Shown: positions 54,776 through 64,000 of the stretch, one piece after another
How the letters are laid out: every line of letters starts with the position of its first letter
Numbering within the stretch: position 1 is the stretch's first letter
NCBI GenBank assembly: GCA_020543525.1
Contig: JAHYIO010000004.1
Location: 2,108,001 to 2,172,000 of the forward strand
Length of the DNA stretch: 64,000 nt
Direction: 5' to 3'
From: Coriolopsis trogii
Taxonomy: Eukaryota > Basidiomycota > Agaricomycetes > Polyporales > Polyporaceae
Program-made: the position numbers and the translations under genes
Notes under the pieces: generated by a model
The model's database searches: none
What the model was told of the DNA's origin: nothing
Seen by the model: only the letters and a program-made list of their open reading frames with translations

Positions 54776-56075
54776 ATGGATGCATATCCCGCTGACTCTG
54801 GCGCGTTTCACGACCGTGTCTCTGCTCATCTCAGAGACCTGGTACTTGCGCAAATCTGCGTAGTATCCAGTCCAACAGCTACCACAGGCATTGGCATATC
54901 AGACTGGACCGATGGACTGGAGGCCGATCTCCAACGGGCGGCAGATGTGATTTCATCCGCGTGGAGCTACCCGGGTAGATATTTGATCGAGACTGCGGAC
55001 GGCTCACAATCGCTGACCATCTCCCCGATAGTTCCAGTGCCCTGGAATGCTCAAGATCTTGCAGACCAACTCTCCAAGCGCCCAAGCGGCTTGTGCATGG
55101 CCCTTGAGGACGCTTTGCTAGACACGTTCCCGCCCATGTGTGGTATTGAAGCTGTGCTTCAGAATAACTTTCCGCTCTTACGGCGGCCGGCCGTACTTGT
55201 CGACCCGCAGAATCGCATCCTGCTTTGGTACCTGCCAGGGGTGTTAAGCTCTGAGCGTCAGGTGAAGCGAGCTGATTTGCAATAGCGCTGATGACAAATT
55301 AATCTTGAGTTCCAGGACGCCATGCTGCACGCTACAGATGCGATCAAGGCTCAGTTTACTATTGGCCCGCCCACACACGATCCCGCGGTTAAGTGGCGGT
55401 CGGCTCCTACCTTTTACGGCCCGGGTCACATATGGCAGTCCGGCCAGTGGCTCGGCAGTCCAGTCCAGTATCCGTGCGGGCACCAGGTGAGCCGCAATGA
55501 ATATTTGACCGGACGACCATTCAAACGCGTGAATACTGCTGCAGGGCAAAGCCACCAAGCCAGGGCCATCTAAACAGCTTAATACGCCTGCCGGAGCTGT
55601 ATGGTGCGACCGTATGAAGGAATCAGGCGCGCTGTGCAGCGCTCTGCTGTTTGTGACTCATCCGGCCCTGTACCGCGCGGCCCGGGTCACGATGGCCCGA
55701 GCCGCAGACGCAGCATCAACCGCGGTAGGAGAACATCACAGGCTGTGGCCTTCGGTATGGCACAGTACCCAAGTAATCATAAACCGCGAGACTCCCTTTC
55801 ATCGAGACACCTCTGGCAAAGACACATGGTACGAGCTCCTCATGTCACTCGGAACGTGTTCCAAGGCAGCACTGGTCCTCCGGAACATCGGAATACAAGT
55901 CGGATACCTTCCGGGAACGGCGGTGTTGATGTCCAGCCGGCTTATCCACCATGGGGTAGCCAAAGTTGAGCCGGACCGTATATGCTACACTTGGTACATG
56001 TCCGCTTCCTTACATAACAATTTCTCTGGCGAGGATGTGCCTTGGGTTACGCGGGACGAGCTATCCGGACCATAG
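54776..56075 (+). CDS. TET/JBP-like 2OG-Fe(II) dioxygenase (outer)
   Basis: Second member of the DNA-base dioxygenase family, of a different subtype from the one at 37748. Start at 54776 (MDAYPADSGAFHDRVSAHL). Exon 1 contains FPLLRRPAVLVDPQNRILLW and ends at SSERQ; after an intron the next exon starts DAMLHATDAIKAQF and includes KWRSAPTFYGPGHIWQSG. The last exon carries the catalytic fold: KPGPSKQLNTPAGAVWCDRM, VIINRETPFHRDTSGKDTWY (His at 55800, Asp at 55806), VGYLPGTAVLMSSRLIHHGV (distal His at about 55950) and DRICYTWYMSAS with the 2OG-binding Arg. All metal and cosubstrate ligands I can check are kept. It sits 62 bp upstream of the KDZ transposase start, on the same strand. Confidence 0.85.
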
Positions 56076-56136
56076 TATACTCAACGCCGCGCTTAAATCG
56101 TCCTCTGTACTTGTAACGCCTTTGCATAACTCTATC

Positions 56137-59100
56137 ATGACGCGTCGTCCTCGTGCTACACCACATCCCGCATATCAGACTCTGACTATCGCCACCAAGA
56201 CAACGAAAAGAGGCACCCAGCGTGTATGGACAGCCAGTGCAGCGGGAGCACCATCGGGGGCCCAGCGACGGGTGAGGAAGCCCAGGGAGCCCAAAGAGGT
56301 ATTGCCTACTTCGAACAACCCCGACTTTCTGGAGATGTCGGTTGGGGAATTCACCTTTGTAGGCCCACAGGTACGTTGGTGTAATTGGGGATCCAAATGG
56401 GAGGTTGACGGGCCGGACCGCTGGAATAGAAGCCCAATGAGTACCAGCTTCTATGGCTGAGAGAATTCCGAGCCACGTACCTCCGCGAGCTGTACGAGAG
56501 GGAGGCCCAGCCTGAGGAAGACGACGTCATGTGCGGGTGTGGGGGACCAGCACTTTGGCGTTGCCTCGACTGCTCTAGCCAACGGCCGCAGTGTAGGAGG
56601 TGCTGCAAAGAGGCCCACTTTCGACATCCCTATCATCGCGTTGAGCAGTGGACTGGTACTCACTACCAAAAGTCAAGTCTTCGGTCCATGGGCGTCCGTA
56701 TCTACCTCGGTCACGGAGGAGAAGTCTGTCCGAGTCTCAGATGGACGGATGACACGAGCTGGAGACAACCGCACTCAACCGCACCCAGTGAACCTCCCGA
56801 GGTATGCATCCGTAATACTTGGGAGTGGCTCAAGCTCATCACTCTGTTAGCACGACGACAATCGCGCATCGTCGCCCATCTCTGAACCGGGGCATGAATA
56901 TCACTCCGAACCAGGGACGCCACCACCACCCTCATCTCCATTGCCCGCCTCCTCTACGCCATCTAGTCCAGTGCTATCGTTAAGGTCTACTGCGAGAAAC
57001 ACACCTGTCAGAAGTTTGCCGAGACGTCTCCCCAGGCGCCCATATTCCGGCCCACGGGTCGGGCCATCGGCCGGCCCGAGCATCACCCCCATGAAACGTT
57101 CCCAGCCAGAGGACTCCGACTCTGAGTCAGAAGACGACGCCAACGTTCGTATGACAAGACAACGTCTGGAAGGGCCAGATGTAGAGGTTCCGGAGGAAAA
57201 TATCCAGGACATACTGGAGGCCGAAGAAGACAATCCGGACGATGCCTACGGTGTGAAGTCGGACGACGCGGCTCACATGCCCGGCTCGGGTGGGGCACCG
57301 CCCGATGGGTTGAACCGAGTTTTCTCGGACATGGAAGGCGACTACACCAAGGTAATGGTAGTTGTGGATACCTCAGGGGTGCACGAACTTCCAGTAGTAT
57401 CCTGTGCGTGCCACGACTCCCCTCCGCTCGACATTCAGCTGTTACGGCTCGGCCTGTATCCGGCCACCACCGCAAGGCCCAAGACACTTTTCACGTTTCG
57501 GGTCCTGGACGACGTGCTGCTAACAACAAAAGAGTGCAAGACCTCGATACAAAACTACTACAACAAGCTGCGACGTGTCACCGACGATCTCTTCCCACAT
57601 TCCGTCCCGGTACGGCTGCCTTCCGGCTGACACATGCACCGACCCCACTTCTAACGTCTCAATTTCAGAATCGATACAGAGAGTTGCTACGTGTTTCACG
57701 ACAGTGGAGAAACTTGAAGTCATGGAAAACGAGTGGGGTTGGATATGAGGATCTGCTCCAGCCAGGGCGAGGGCAGTTCATCTTCCGGTGCCCGGCTTGT
57801 CCATGGCCGAACCGGAACATGAGGGACGGATGGAAGACCGACAAACGTTGGTAAGTTCGTCAGTGCTTATTCCGATGTTCATACTGTACATTGGAACATA
57901 CGGTGCAGGTGGAAGCATGCCGGGTCATGCATGCTCGATGGCAACTTCGCTGCACAACATCAGCTTCAGAAGTATCCACAACTAGACGTGCGGTTCGCCG
58001 ACGGGCATGGCTGCGCGGTTGCAGTTTCTCCCTTCAAGGAGCACCTGAAAACTGCTTTCCGAGTTCGACAGGTCAGTTGAGCCGGCCCGAAATCAGTCGG
58101 ACCAATAGATGCTGATCGAGCCTGGCAGAAACTGGAATGCCATGAGCATCGTGCAGTCCTCGGATCGTCCACGGAGCGTGCCAAGCTGGCTGCAACTGGA
58201 ATAGGGGCGGCAGTTTGCAGTCGTCATGGATTCTTCTATCCCCACTCATGTGTGGATTTTGACGCAGGCGAAGGGTCAGTGTGTTGACGTCAAGCATGAC
58301 AGCCCGCCACTGACAGAGCACACAGTCAACGACATATGGACTATGTCCTCAGCGAGGCCATGTCGTTCCTGGCCGGGCTGACGTTCCTCCTTGTGTTCTA
58401 CGACATATGGTGCTTCTACTCCGTTCATCTGCTCACCCGAATGGAGAAGAGCCCTGGCATATCAATTCCGGAGGGCCTCGTCGTTTCGGGTGGTATTGAT
58501 CAGTTTCACGTCCATGGTCATAAGCGGGAATGCTACCCGCGGTACTCACCTCACTTTGTACCCGGAGCCGGAGTCCAAACCGGGGACATCATCGAAACGC
58601 TCTGGGCTCCTCTGAACAAAATCAGCGATAGCACACGTGGCATGTCGGCTGCGCACCGTCAAGAGTTCAATGACGATTTCATGAACGATTCCAATTGGAA
58701 CAAGCTCACCCGCCTAAGTAAGCATGCGCCCCCCACCCGAAAAATGTTCCGGCTAACGGTCTGCAAGCCGCATCTCTCGTGAAGAAGTGGCGAAATGCCG
58801 CAGAGGAGACACCGGGTGCCCAAGAGGGATTTCACTCCATCACGGCCACATCTGACCCAAATGACGTGCGTGTATGGTCGCGGATGGCGAAGGAAGCGGC
58901 CGAGCAACGAAGACAGAACATCAAAGTCATGGACATATACGACATGTCAGAAGACAGCCGTAAGTACTCTCCCCCTCTATTGCACGACGTGTCTTCACTG
59001 AGTCTTGGAGACAGTGCCCACAAGAAAAGAGATCGCTCTGGAGCTGACGAAAGAGGAGACCAAACACCCCTCTAAGCTGCGTGGAGCGGTTGCCTGGTTA

Positions 59101-60437
59101 CAGACAGGCCTCAAGATTGAGGAGAAACGGTACGAACGGTGATCTCATGGAGGTTATATAGCTGTATCTAACGAGAACTTGCACTGCAGTCTCGAAATAG
59201 CAGCCACCGCCCGAAAACTTCGGTCTACCTCGCCCACCAAGGACCATCTGGCTCTCGAGCAGATGCGCGTGAGGCTGCTAAGGGACATAGAGAAGTTCCA
59301 TAAGGAGGCCAGCCGGTTTCTGCCAGCTGCAGCTCTCTCAACGGCATTATTCCTTCCGCCATCCACGAAATCACCGGGCGCCGGCTGGGATACGCTCAAG
59401 CCATCCGAGCCGGGGTCCGGCTCGGCGGATGCTGAACCGGTCGACAATCATAGCGATGACGAGGACGAAGATCCACTCCCACAATCCAACCTGGAGTCCC
59501 ATGCTGCTTCCAGCGCTGAGAACCAGCCGAGAACAGTGGGCGAATCTTCGTCTGCCACCACTGCACCTAATGCCACATCCACCCCTCGAAAGTCGACCGG
59601 TCCGGTACAGCCGTCGGAACGGATCACTATCGGCCTGCCCTCGAATCTCGGACCCGCGTTGTGCGCTATGCATGGGCTAAAAGACCTCGTTGTCAAAGAG
59701 CGGCGCCTTCGCGTGGGGCAGATGAACGACGCCCTGCACGCAGTTCGCGTGGGCGTCGCCTACAAGTCTTTCCTCTACCGATCGTCTGTCCGACGGGCCA
59801 CTTCGTACCGCGCACGCCTCCGAAGTTTTGACGAGGTGCATAACTCCAATCAAGACACGTTGGCACATGCCCGTCTGTATATGTGTGCTCGAACCTCCCT
59901 CATGAGTCTCTATGACGACAGCATTCCGGCGGATGCTAAGCTGAAGGAGGAGATGCTGGCTAAATATCGGGTCCTGGAGAAATCAGACCTCAAGGCCAAC
60001 ACAACCCTAATCGAACACGACGTCCGCGGTGTCTCGCACAAGCACCTCCCCTGGTTTTGGTCTCTTGACGTCAATATGGAAACAAAGGGCAGCGCCTGGA
60101 TGGCAGAATGTGAGTAGCCATCGTCTCTCTAGCATCCCGCAGCTCTGACCCGGGCCGGCTGACCACAGTGTACCGAGTTCTCTGGCTGAGAGCCCATGCG
60201 AGAAAGACGCGATGGGAGGAGGAGGTAGACATTGTGAGCGAAGAGTTTTTCCGGACGGAGACCTCCTTCCAAAAAAATCGGGACGAGTGGCTGCAGCGCA
60301 AAGATTCATCGCTCGGCCGCGGTTATCGTGCCTGGGCATGCCGGCAGGCTGCTCTTTGGGATTCCCTGGCAATTCATGCCTCCAGAGAGTTTTCCGAGGC
60401 ACAGCGTATTTGGAAAGCCCCCACTGTATCCTTATAG
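56137..60437 (+). CDS. KDZ transposase with cysteine cluster (outer)
   Basis: Start at 56137 (MTRRPRATPHPAYQ). After an intron at about 56371-56430 comes KPNEYQLLWLREF and the cysteine cluster MCGCGGPALWRCLDCSSQRP and QCRRCCKEAHFRHPYHRV (56530-56640). A Ser/acidic linker precedes VMVVVDTSGVHELPVVSCAC and the fold part LGLYPATTARPKTLFTF. The catalytic core shows SCMLDGNFAAQH (Asp at 57937), TGIGAAVCSRHGFFYP, VFYDIWCFYSVHL (Asp at 58402) and GDIIETLWAPLN (Glu at 58594), then FMNDSNWNKLTRL. The C-terminal helical exons run from 59190 with VRLLRDIEKFHKEASRFLP to the stop at 60437. Sequence is clearly different from the inner transposase, so the two elements belong to different KDZ lineages. Exon joints are inferred from GT-AG sites. 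Confidence 0.85.
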
Positions 60438-60599
60438 TTCACTTTAGTATGTACGTTCTGAGTTACTCGGTTGAATTGCGGCTCGGATGGCGGCCCGGGC
60501 CACGGCCGGCGTTTACTTCGTTGGCCCGGCGCGCTGGTGACAAAGGCTACAGCTTCCGAAAGCTTATCCGCCCCATCTTGCCCTCCTACAATCATACCA

Positions 60600-61435
60600 A
60601 TGCCTCCACTCGCCGCCGATATTATGCTCTCGGAGTGCGGAAGGTTCGAACTCGAATGGATCGCCAACAAGATCGCTACCGCCTTCAAGGCCTATCCCGA
60701 ACACCCGTCGCAGATAACCAAACAGCGATGGGGAACAGGCCTCGCAATAGAATGCGTAGGTCCCAAGATTCACCACTACTCAAGCGCGCCGTCACTAATT
60801 GTTTACTTTTACCAGTGGGACGCCATAGCGGCCTACGGAATTCACTGTACCGGCAAAGCACTATCGCCTGCAGTGCCCACCGGGGCGACCCAGTCGGCTG
60901 ATCCGGTGTTGCCAGCAATCATCACAGAGCTCCTACGTCATGCCGCATGGCGAGGACTCTCCATGTCAATCGCAATGGATGACCTGAACCTGGCGGCTTT
61001 CAAACAACTGGCTGAAGACGTCCCCGAGATGAATGTTGAAATTCCTATGGTCCGAAGGTGGTGGGAGTGGCCCGAAGACGCCCAGAATGTTCAAATTGTG
61101 GAGGGTCATAGCTGGTGGCTGTCTCCTCCCGAATTTGTGGTGAGTTCTGATTTCTTGTTGGGGTACAGTTCGAGCTCATAGCCTTGTATACTCAGCCGCA
61201 GCCATTGCAAGGATATGCCTGGGATGTTGTTGATATAAACGTCCACCTCGATGCCATCACCCAAGCAACCGAGTCCATGTTTGACAATTACGACACCCTT
61301 GTTCACGACCTCGCGATCATCACCGGCGAGGGCGCAGATGACAGCGAGGCCTCCCGGCTCGGAGACAGGATGGAGGCACAACAGGCGGAAGGGCACATGG
61401 AGGGCGCTGACGAGAACATCCAAACCCTAAACTAG
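60600..61435 (+). CDS. Unknown protein downstream of KDZ transposase
   Basis: The ATG at 60600 (MPPLAADIMLSECGRFELEW) opens 163 bp after the transposase stop. Residues include IANKIATAFKAYPEHPSQIT, SSAPSLIVYFYQWDAIAAYG, MSIAMDDLNLAAFKQLAEDV and VRRWWEWPEDAQNVQIVEGH, ending LSPPEFV at about 61140. A second block, ALYTQPQPLQGYAWDVVDIN to HMEGADENIQTLN (stop at 61435), stays in frame if a very short intron (about 29-32 nt, ending GTACAG) is removed. I cannot confirm that intron. No family recognised. The mixed alpha/beta composition suggests a globular protein. Confidence 0.55.
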
Positions 61436-61667
61436 CACAGTGCCCATGTAACCGCATAGTACAACCATGGAAGTGACCACCGGAGTTGCCCAGCCGCACC
61501 AGGATGTGTCCGGCATACAGCCAATTCTGTCAAACCCACTCTGCGGCACATACCGCGCCCTCTAGGGGGGTCAGCCCACAGGGTCAGTCCGAGACAGGGC
61601 GCCAGCGGTCCGTCACATCCGGGTCGGCTGGTGTACCCGCGGTTCGGTTGGTGCGGTGGGCAGGCAG
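61436..61667. other. Spacer before the right subterminal arrays
   Basis: No gene seen. The sequence near 61615-61665 (GGGTCGGCTGGTG) starts a direct duplicate of 62425-62480. Confidence 0.35.
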
Positions 61668-61878
61668 CCGCGCGGAACGCAGTGCACTGCTTTATACCGA
61701 GCCGCGCGGAATGCAGTGCACTGCTTTATGCCGCGCCGCGCGGCGCACTGACACTGGAAGCGGCACCGACCGCGCGGCTCGGAAACCAAAGTCTTTGTAC
61801 AGCCCGCGCGGGACACCCTCCCAGCGTCATCCCACGCCCGCGCGGTACTTTGCCCAGCACCTTGCCAGCTCCGCGCGG
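61668..61878. repeat. CCGCGCGG array 5 (7 sites, 34-bp period)
   Basis: Octamers start at 61668, 61702, 61736, 61770, 61804, 61838 and 61871. The block is an imperfect direct duplicate of array 6. Confidence 0.85.
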
Positions 61879-62411
61879 ATCACTGGATCACCGCGGTCCA
61901 AAACGTATCTTCCACCAGGAGCATAGCATGCCTGACCTACAAGTCGCTCCAGCAGCGTCGTCCGTGAAAGACTGCCAAGTCGGCGTCCATGGCGGCGGGG
62001 TAGATCCTCGTTCAGGAAGCTAAATTTGGATCACATGTCAATGCCATTGCTAGCGAGTATGGCCCAGACTTCCCTTTTAACCTCGCTCTTGCCATTGTGA
62101 GCGCATGACAATGTGAATCATGATGTGCACTTGGCACGGTAAACGGCGAGGATAATTTGAACACCATATGGACCGGAAACATAGAACAGATGGCCGCCCG
62201 GCTCAAGCCATCCGAGCGGTTGTGCTCTCCGCGCGGCTCGGTCAACGACTTGGCGCCAGCGGTCCGCGCGGTTCGGGCGCACGGGAGGTCCAGAGTTTCC
62301 GCGCGGTACGAAGTCATACCATTGAAGCACAGTTTGTTAGAGGCGCAATAAATGATGATTGCACAAGGGCAGCCCTGGGATACAAGGCGGACCATACCAG
62401 AACCTCATAGG
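61879..62411. other. Right subterminal spacer
   Basis: No gene seen. Three more octamers near 62229, 62263 and 62299 keep a 34-36-bp step. Confidence 0.4.
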
Positions 62412-63351
62412 AGGAGTGTGGGGTCGCATCCGGGTCGGCTGGTGCACCCGCGGTTCGGTTGGTGCAGTGGGCAGGCGGCCGCGCGGAACGCCTTGCACTG
62501 CTTTATACCGAGCCGCGCGGCGCACCAATACCAGAGATGACACCGACCGCGCGGCTCGGAAAACCAAAATCATGGTGAAGCCCGCGCGGAACACCATATC
62601 GAGCTTGCCGTCGGGCCGCGCGGTACTCATCGCACCACATGGCCAACTCCGCGCGGGTCACCGGACCACCATCTCCAATGCCGCTCGGTTCACCATCCTG
62701 ACCATAGCTGTATATTATTTCCCACTCAACACCCGCTTCTACAGGTCCCAAACGCTATGCCAGGACCCATATGCTCCGACGAACACAGGCCGTCCGTCCG
62801 AGCCGCCAATGTAGCCGGCTGGCGAACCGCAACCCGACCCCTTACCCCCATCCCCCACCGCCCACACCGCCTTGCACAGGCCCCATATGCCCTCTAAACC
62901 ACACCTCCCAGCATGGGAGTAGCCTCCATAACTCGCCCAAGGCGTCCGGACCCATCCACCTGCCTCCCGGCCCACAAGCCGCCACCCGGTCCCCCTGCCC
63001 GGACCGCTCCAACTCACCGTTTCACCCCTCGTGTTGCTTTAATACGCCCGGTAAACGTTGCATTGTCACTCACAGTGCCTACAGGGACTATGCAGGCAAA
63101 TACAGACAGTCTACGACCACAGAACGCGTCCAGATCGCTCATAACACGGTCCCCCTACCCCGGACCACCACCCGATCACTCACCCATACCCGGTCCGCGC
63201 GGCTCACCATTATGCCTCCCGGCCGACCACCCGCGCGGAACACCCCCCAGGTTCCCACGACCCGACCGCGCGGCGCCGCGTGCCACGCCCACACAGTGCA
63301 TTTGCACCGCCGAGGGACACAGTATACAGAGTATTTCTATTGAATCCAGTG
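62412..63351 (-). repeat. Outer element right terminal inverted repeat
   Basis: Reverse complement of 28866-29805 without indels. The ORFs of 156-190 codons here mirror those of the left repeat and are not called as genes. Confidence 0.85.
62479..62656. repeat. CCGCGCGG array 6 (6 sites, mirror of array 1)
   Basis: Octamers start at 62479, 62513, 62547, 62582, 62616 and 62649, the reverse-complement positions of array 1. Confidence 0.85.
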
Positions 63352-63358
63352 GGCGAAG
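63352..63358. repeat. Target site duplication, right of outer element
   Basis: GGCGAAG, identical to 28859-28865. Confidence 0.8.
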
Positions 63359-63750
63359 GGTGTCATACAGTCGCCGTAGATGAGATGGTGTGTCGCATTG
63401 AGGAAGAGGAGGTAGTAGTCGTCGCCGGCGGGGATGTCTCAAGTAGAGTAAATCGCAGCCTTGAAGCTCATCGCGAGCACTGTGGACGGGTGGAGATGGG
63501 CGTCGGGAGCGGAGGGGCGGATTGGCGGCAGGTCGGGGACCAAGACTGAGTGAGAGAATGTCAGGACGTACCATAATGCAATGAAGACGAGTCCGTCTGA
63601 GCTCATACGTGCGAGCTTGATGTCAACGCCCATGACTCCGTCCAAGAGGCCCTTCGTCCATGTTATGGGGTTGACAGAACGCACGGACTCCCTACGCATG
63701 ATCGGAAAGCACGAAGTAGGCTGTGAGGTTAAATCGTGATGAGAGTCTGG
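63352..63750 (-). pseudogene. Kre9/Knh1-like relic copy 4, N-terminal half
   Basis: Minus-strand reading NPITWTKGLLDGVMGVDIKL and ARMSSDGLVFIALWY (63690-63560) is the Ig-like strand pattern of the family. After a splice-like break, AGDDYYLLFLNATHHLIYG (63440-63385) matches the core of copy 3, then the insertion site. A stop just before the core and frame changes show it was already a relic, or has decayed since. Confidence 0.55.
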
Positions 63751-64000
63751 CGTATCGGGGCTCAGACATGAAAGCTGCAGAACGTGTACTCACAGTTTAG
63801 ATGAACTAATGGGGGAAGGTACCACGCGAAGAACAGCGTGATAGGGCAGCCGGGGGTGTAGGAGAGCATGCTGGGTGTCGACTGTGAGTTCGAATGAATC
63901 AAGGCAAGAAGTGACCAGCAAGATGTTGTTCGTGACGTGGAATACGCAACCTGGTGGCGCAAAGGATGTCGGAGGAACCGGCAAGAGCAGGAGAACGACT
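63751..64000. repeat. Start of tandem unit D
   Basis: 63800-63880 (GGGGGAAGGTACCACGCGAAG) matches 375-440 of unit A, so the array continues past the right edge. Confidence 0.65.

Larger units (their letters stand above)
28866..63351. mobile_element. 34.5-kb KDZ/TET-JBP element (outer)
   Basis: Large DNA transposon with inverted termini of about 940 bp (28866-29805 and 62412-63351; positions pair as x and 92217-x without indels) and a GGCGAAG site duplication. It encodes a KDZ transposase (56137-60437), a TET/JBP-like dioxygenase (54776-56075), a Zn2Cys6 protein, a large nuclear-type protein and two unknowns. Long subterminal regions hold arrays of CCGCGCGG. It contains a second KDZ element (33240-46976); without that, it is about 20.7 kb. 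Confidence 0.88.

Noticed and set aside
28866..63351. Giant element as a virus-like or Maverick/Polinton element
   Set aside because: No DNA polymerase B, integrase, ATPase or capsid-like gene seen; the KDZ transposase and 7-8-bp duplication explain it.
62913..63383. 156-codon frame with repeated ARTAPTHRF-like peptides
   Set aside because: Runs out of the terminal repeat into flanking DNA; a by-product of GC-rich repeat sequence.

Overview
The window reads as nuclear DNA of a mushroom-forming basidiomycete (Agaricomycetes). Genes are cut by many short GT-AG introns (about 45-70 nt). The families seen are ones expanded in that group: DUF6535 membrane proteins, Kre9/Knh1-like GPI-anchored proteins, a MULE with a SWIM finger, and KDZ (Kyakuja-Dileera-Zisupton) transposases carried together with TET/JBP-type 2-oxoglutarate/Fe(II) dioxygenases. 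The species is not determined.

Layout. (1) 1-28865 plus 63352-64000 is a decaying tandem array of a roughly 9.2-kb unit. In plus-strand order a unit holds a Kre9/Knh1-like copy (minus), a long segment with no intact gene, a DUF6535 gene (minus), and importin-13-like fragments. Unit A is 1-9130, unit B 9130-13560 (internally deleted DUF6535, then an F-box-like relic), unit C about 15466-28865, and unit D starts at 63352. The two full DUF6535 genes (2845-6339 and 22198-25710) look intact; nearly everything else in the array is broken. (2) A complete 3.85-kb MULE (16423-20267, TSD GGGATTCCA) sits in unit C. (3) A 34.5-kb element (28866-63351) with inverted termini of about 940 bp sits inside the Kre9/Knh1-like relic joining units C and D. 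The site duplication GGCGAAG is confirmed by the uninterrupted paralogue at 15.7 kb. (4) Inside it is a second KDZ element of 13.7 kb (33240-46976, TSD GTTGGGA) that splits a gene of the outer element after about ten codons.

The outer element encodes the split repeat protein, a Zn2Cys6 coiled-coil protein, a large basic/acidic nuclear-type protein, a TET/JBP dioxygenase, a KDZ transposase and a small unknown. The inner element encodes a KDZ transposase and a TET/JBP dioxygenase sharing a divergent promoter with a 60-bp (CT)n tract, two small proteins, an RNase-H1-N-domain protein and a large proline-rich protein. Both follow the known association of KDZ transposases with 5-methylcytosine-oxidising enzymes.

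The most striking unexplained structure is in the subterminal DNA of the outer element: runs of six or seven palindromic CCGCGCGG octamers spaced almost exactly 34 bp apart, repeated in at least six arrays at both ends. These could be multimeric, CpG-rich (so methylation-sensitive) binding sites for the element's own proteins.
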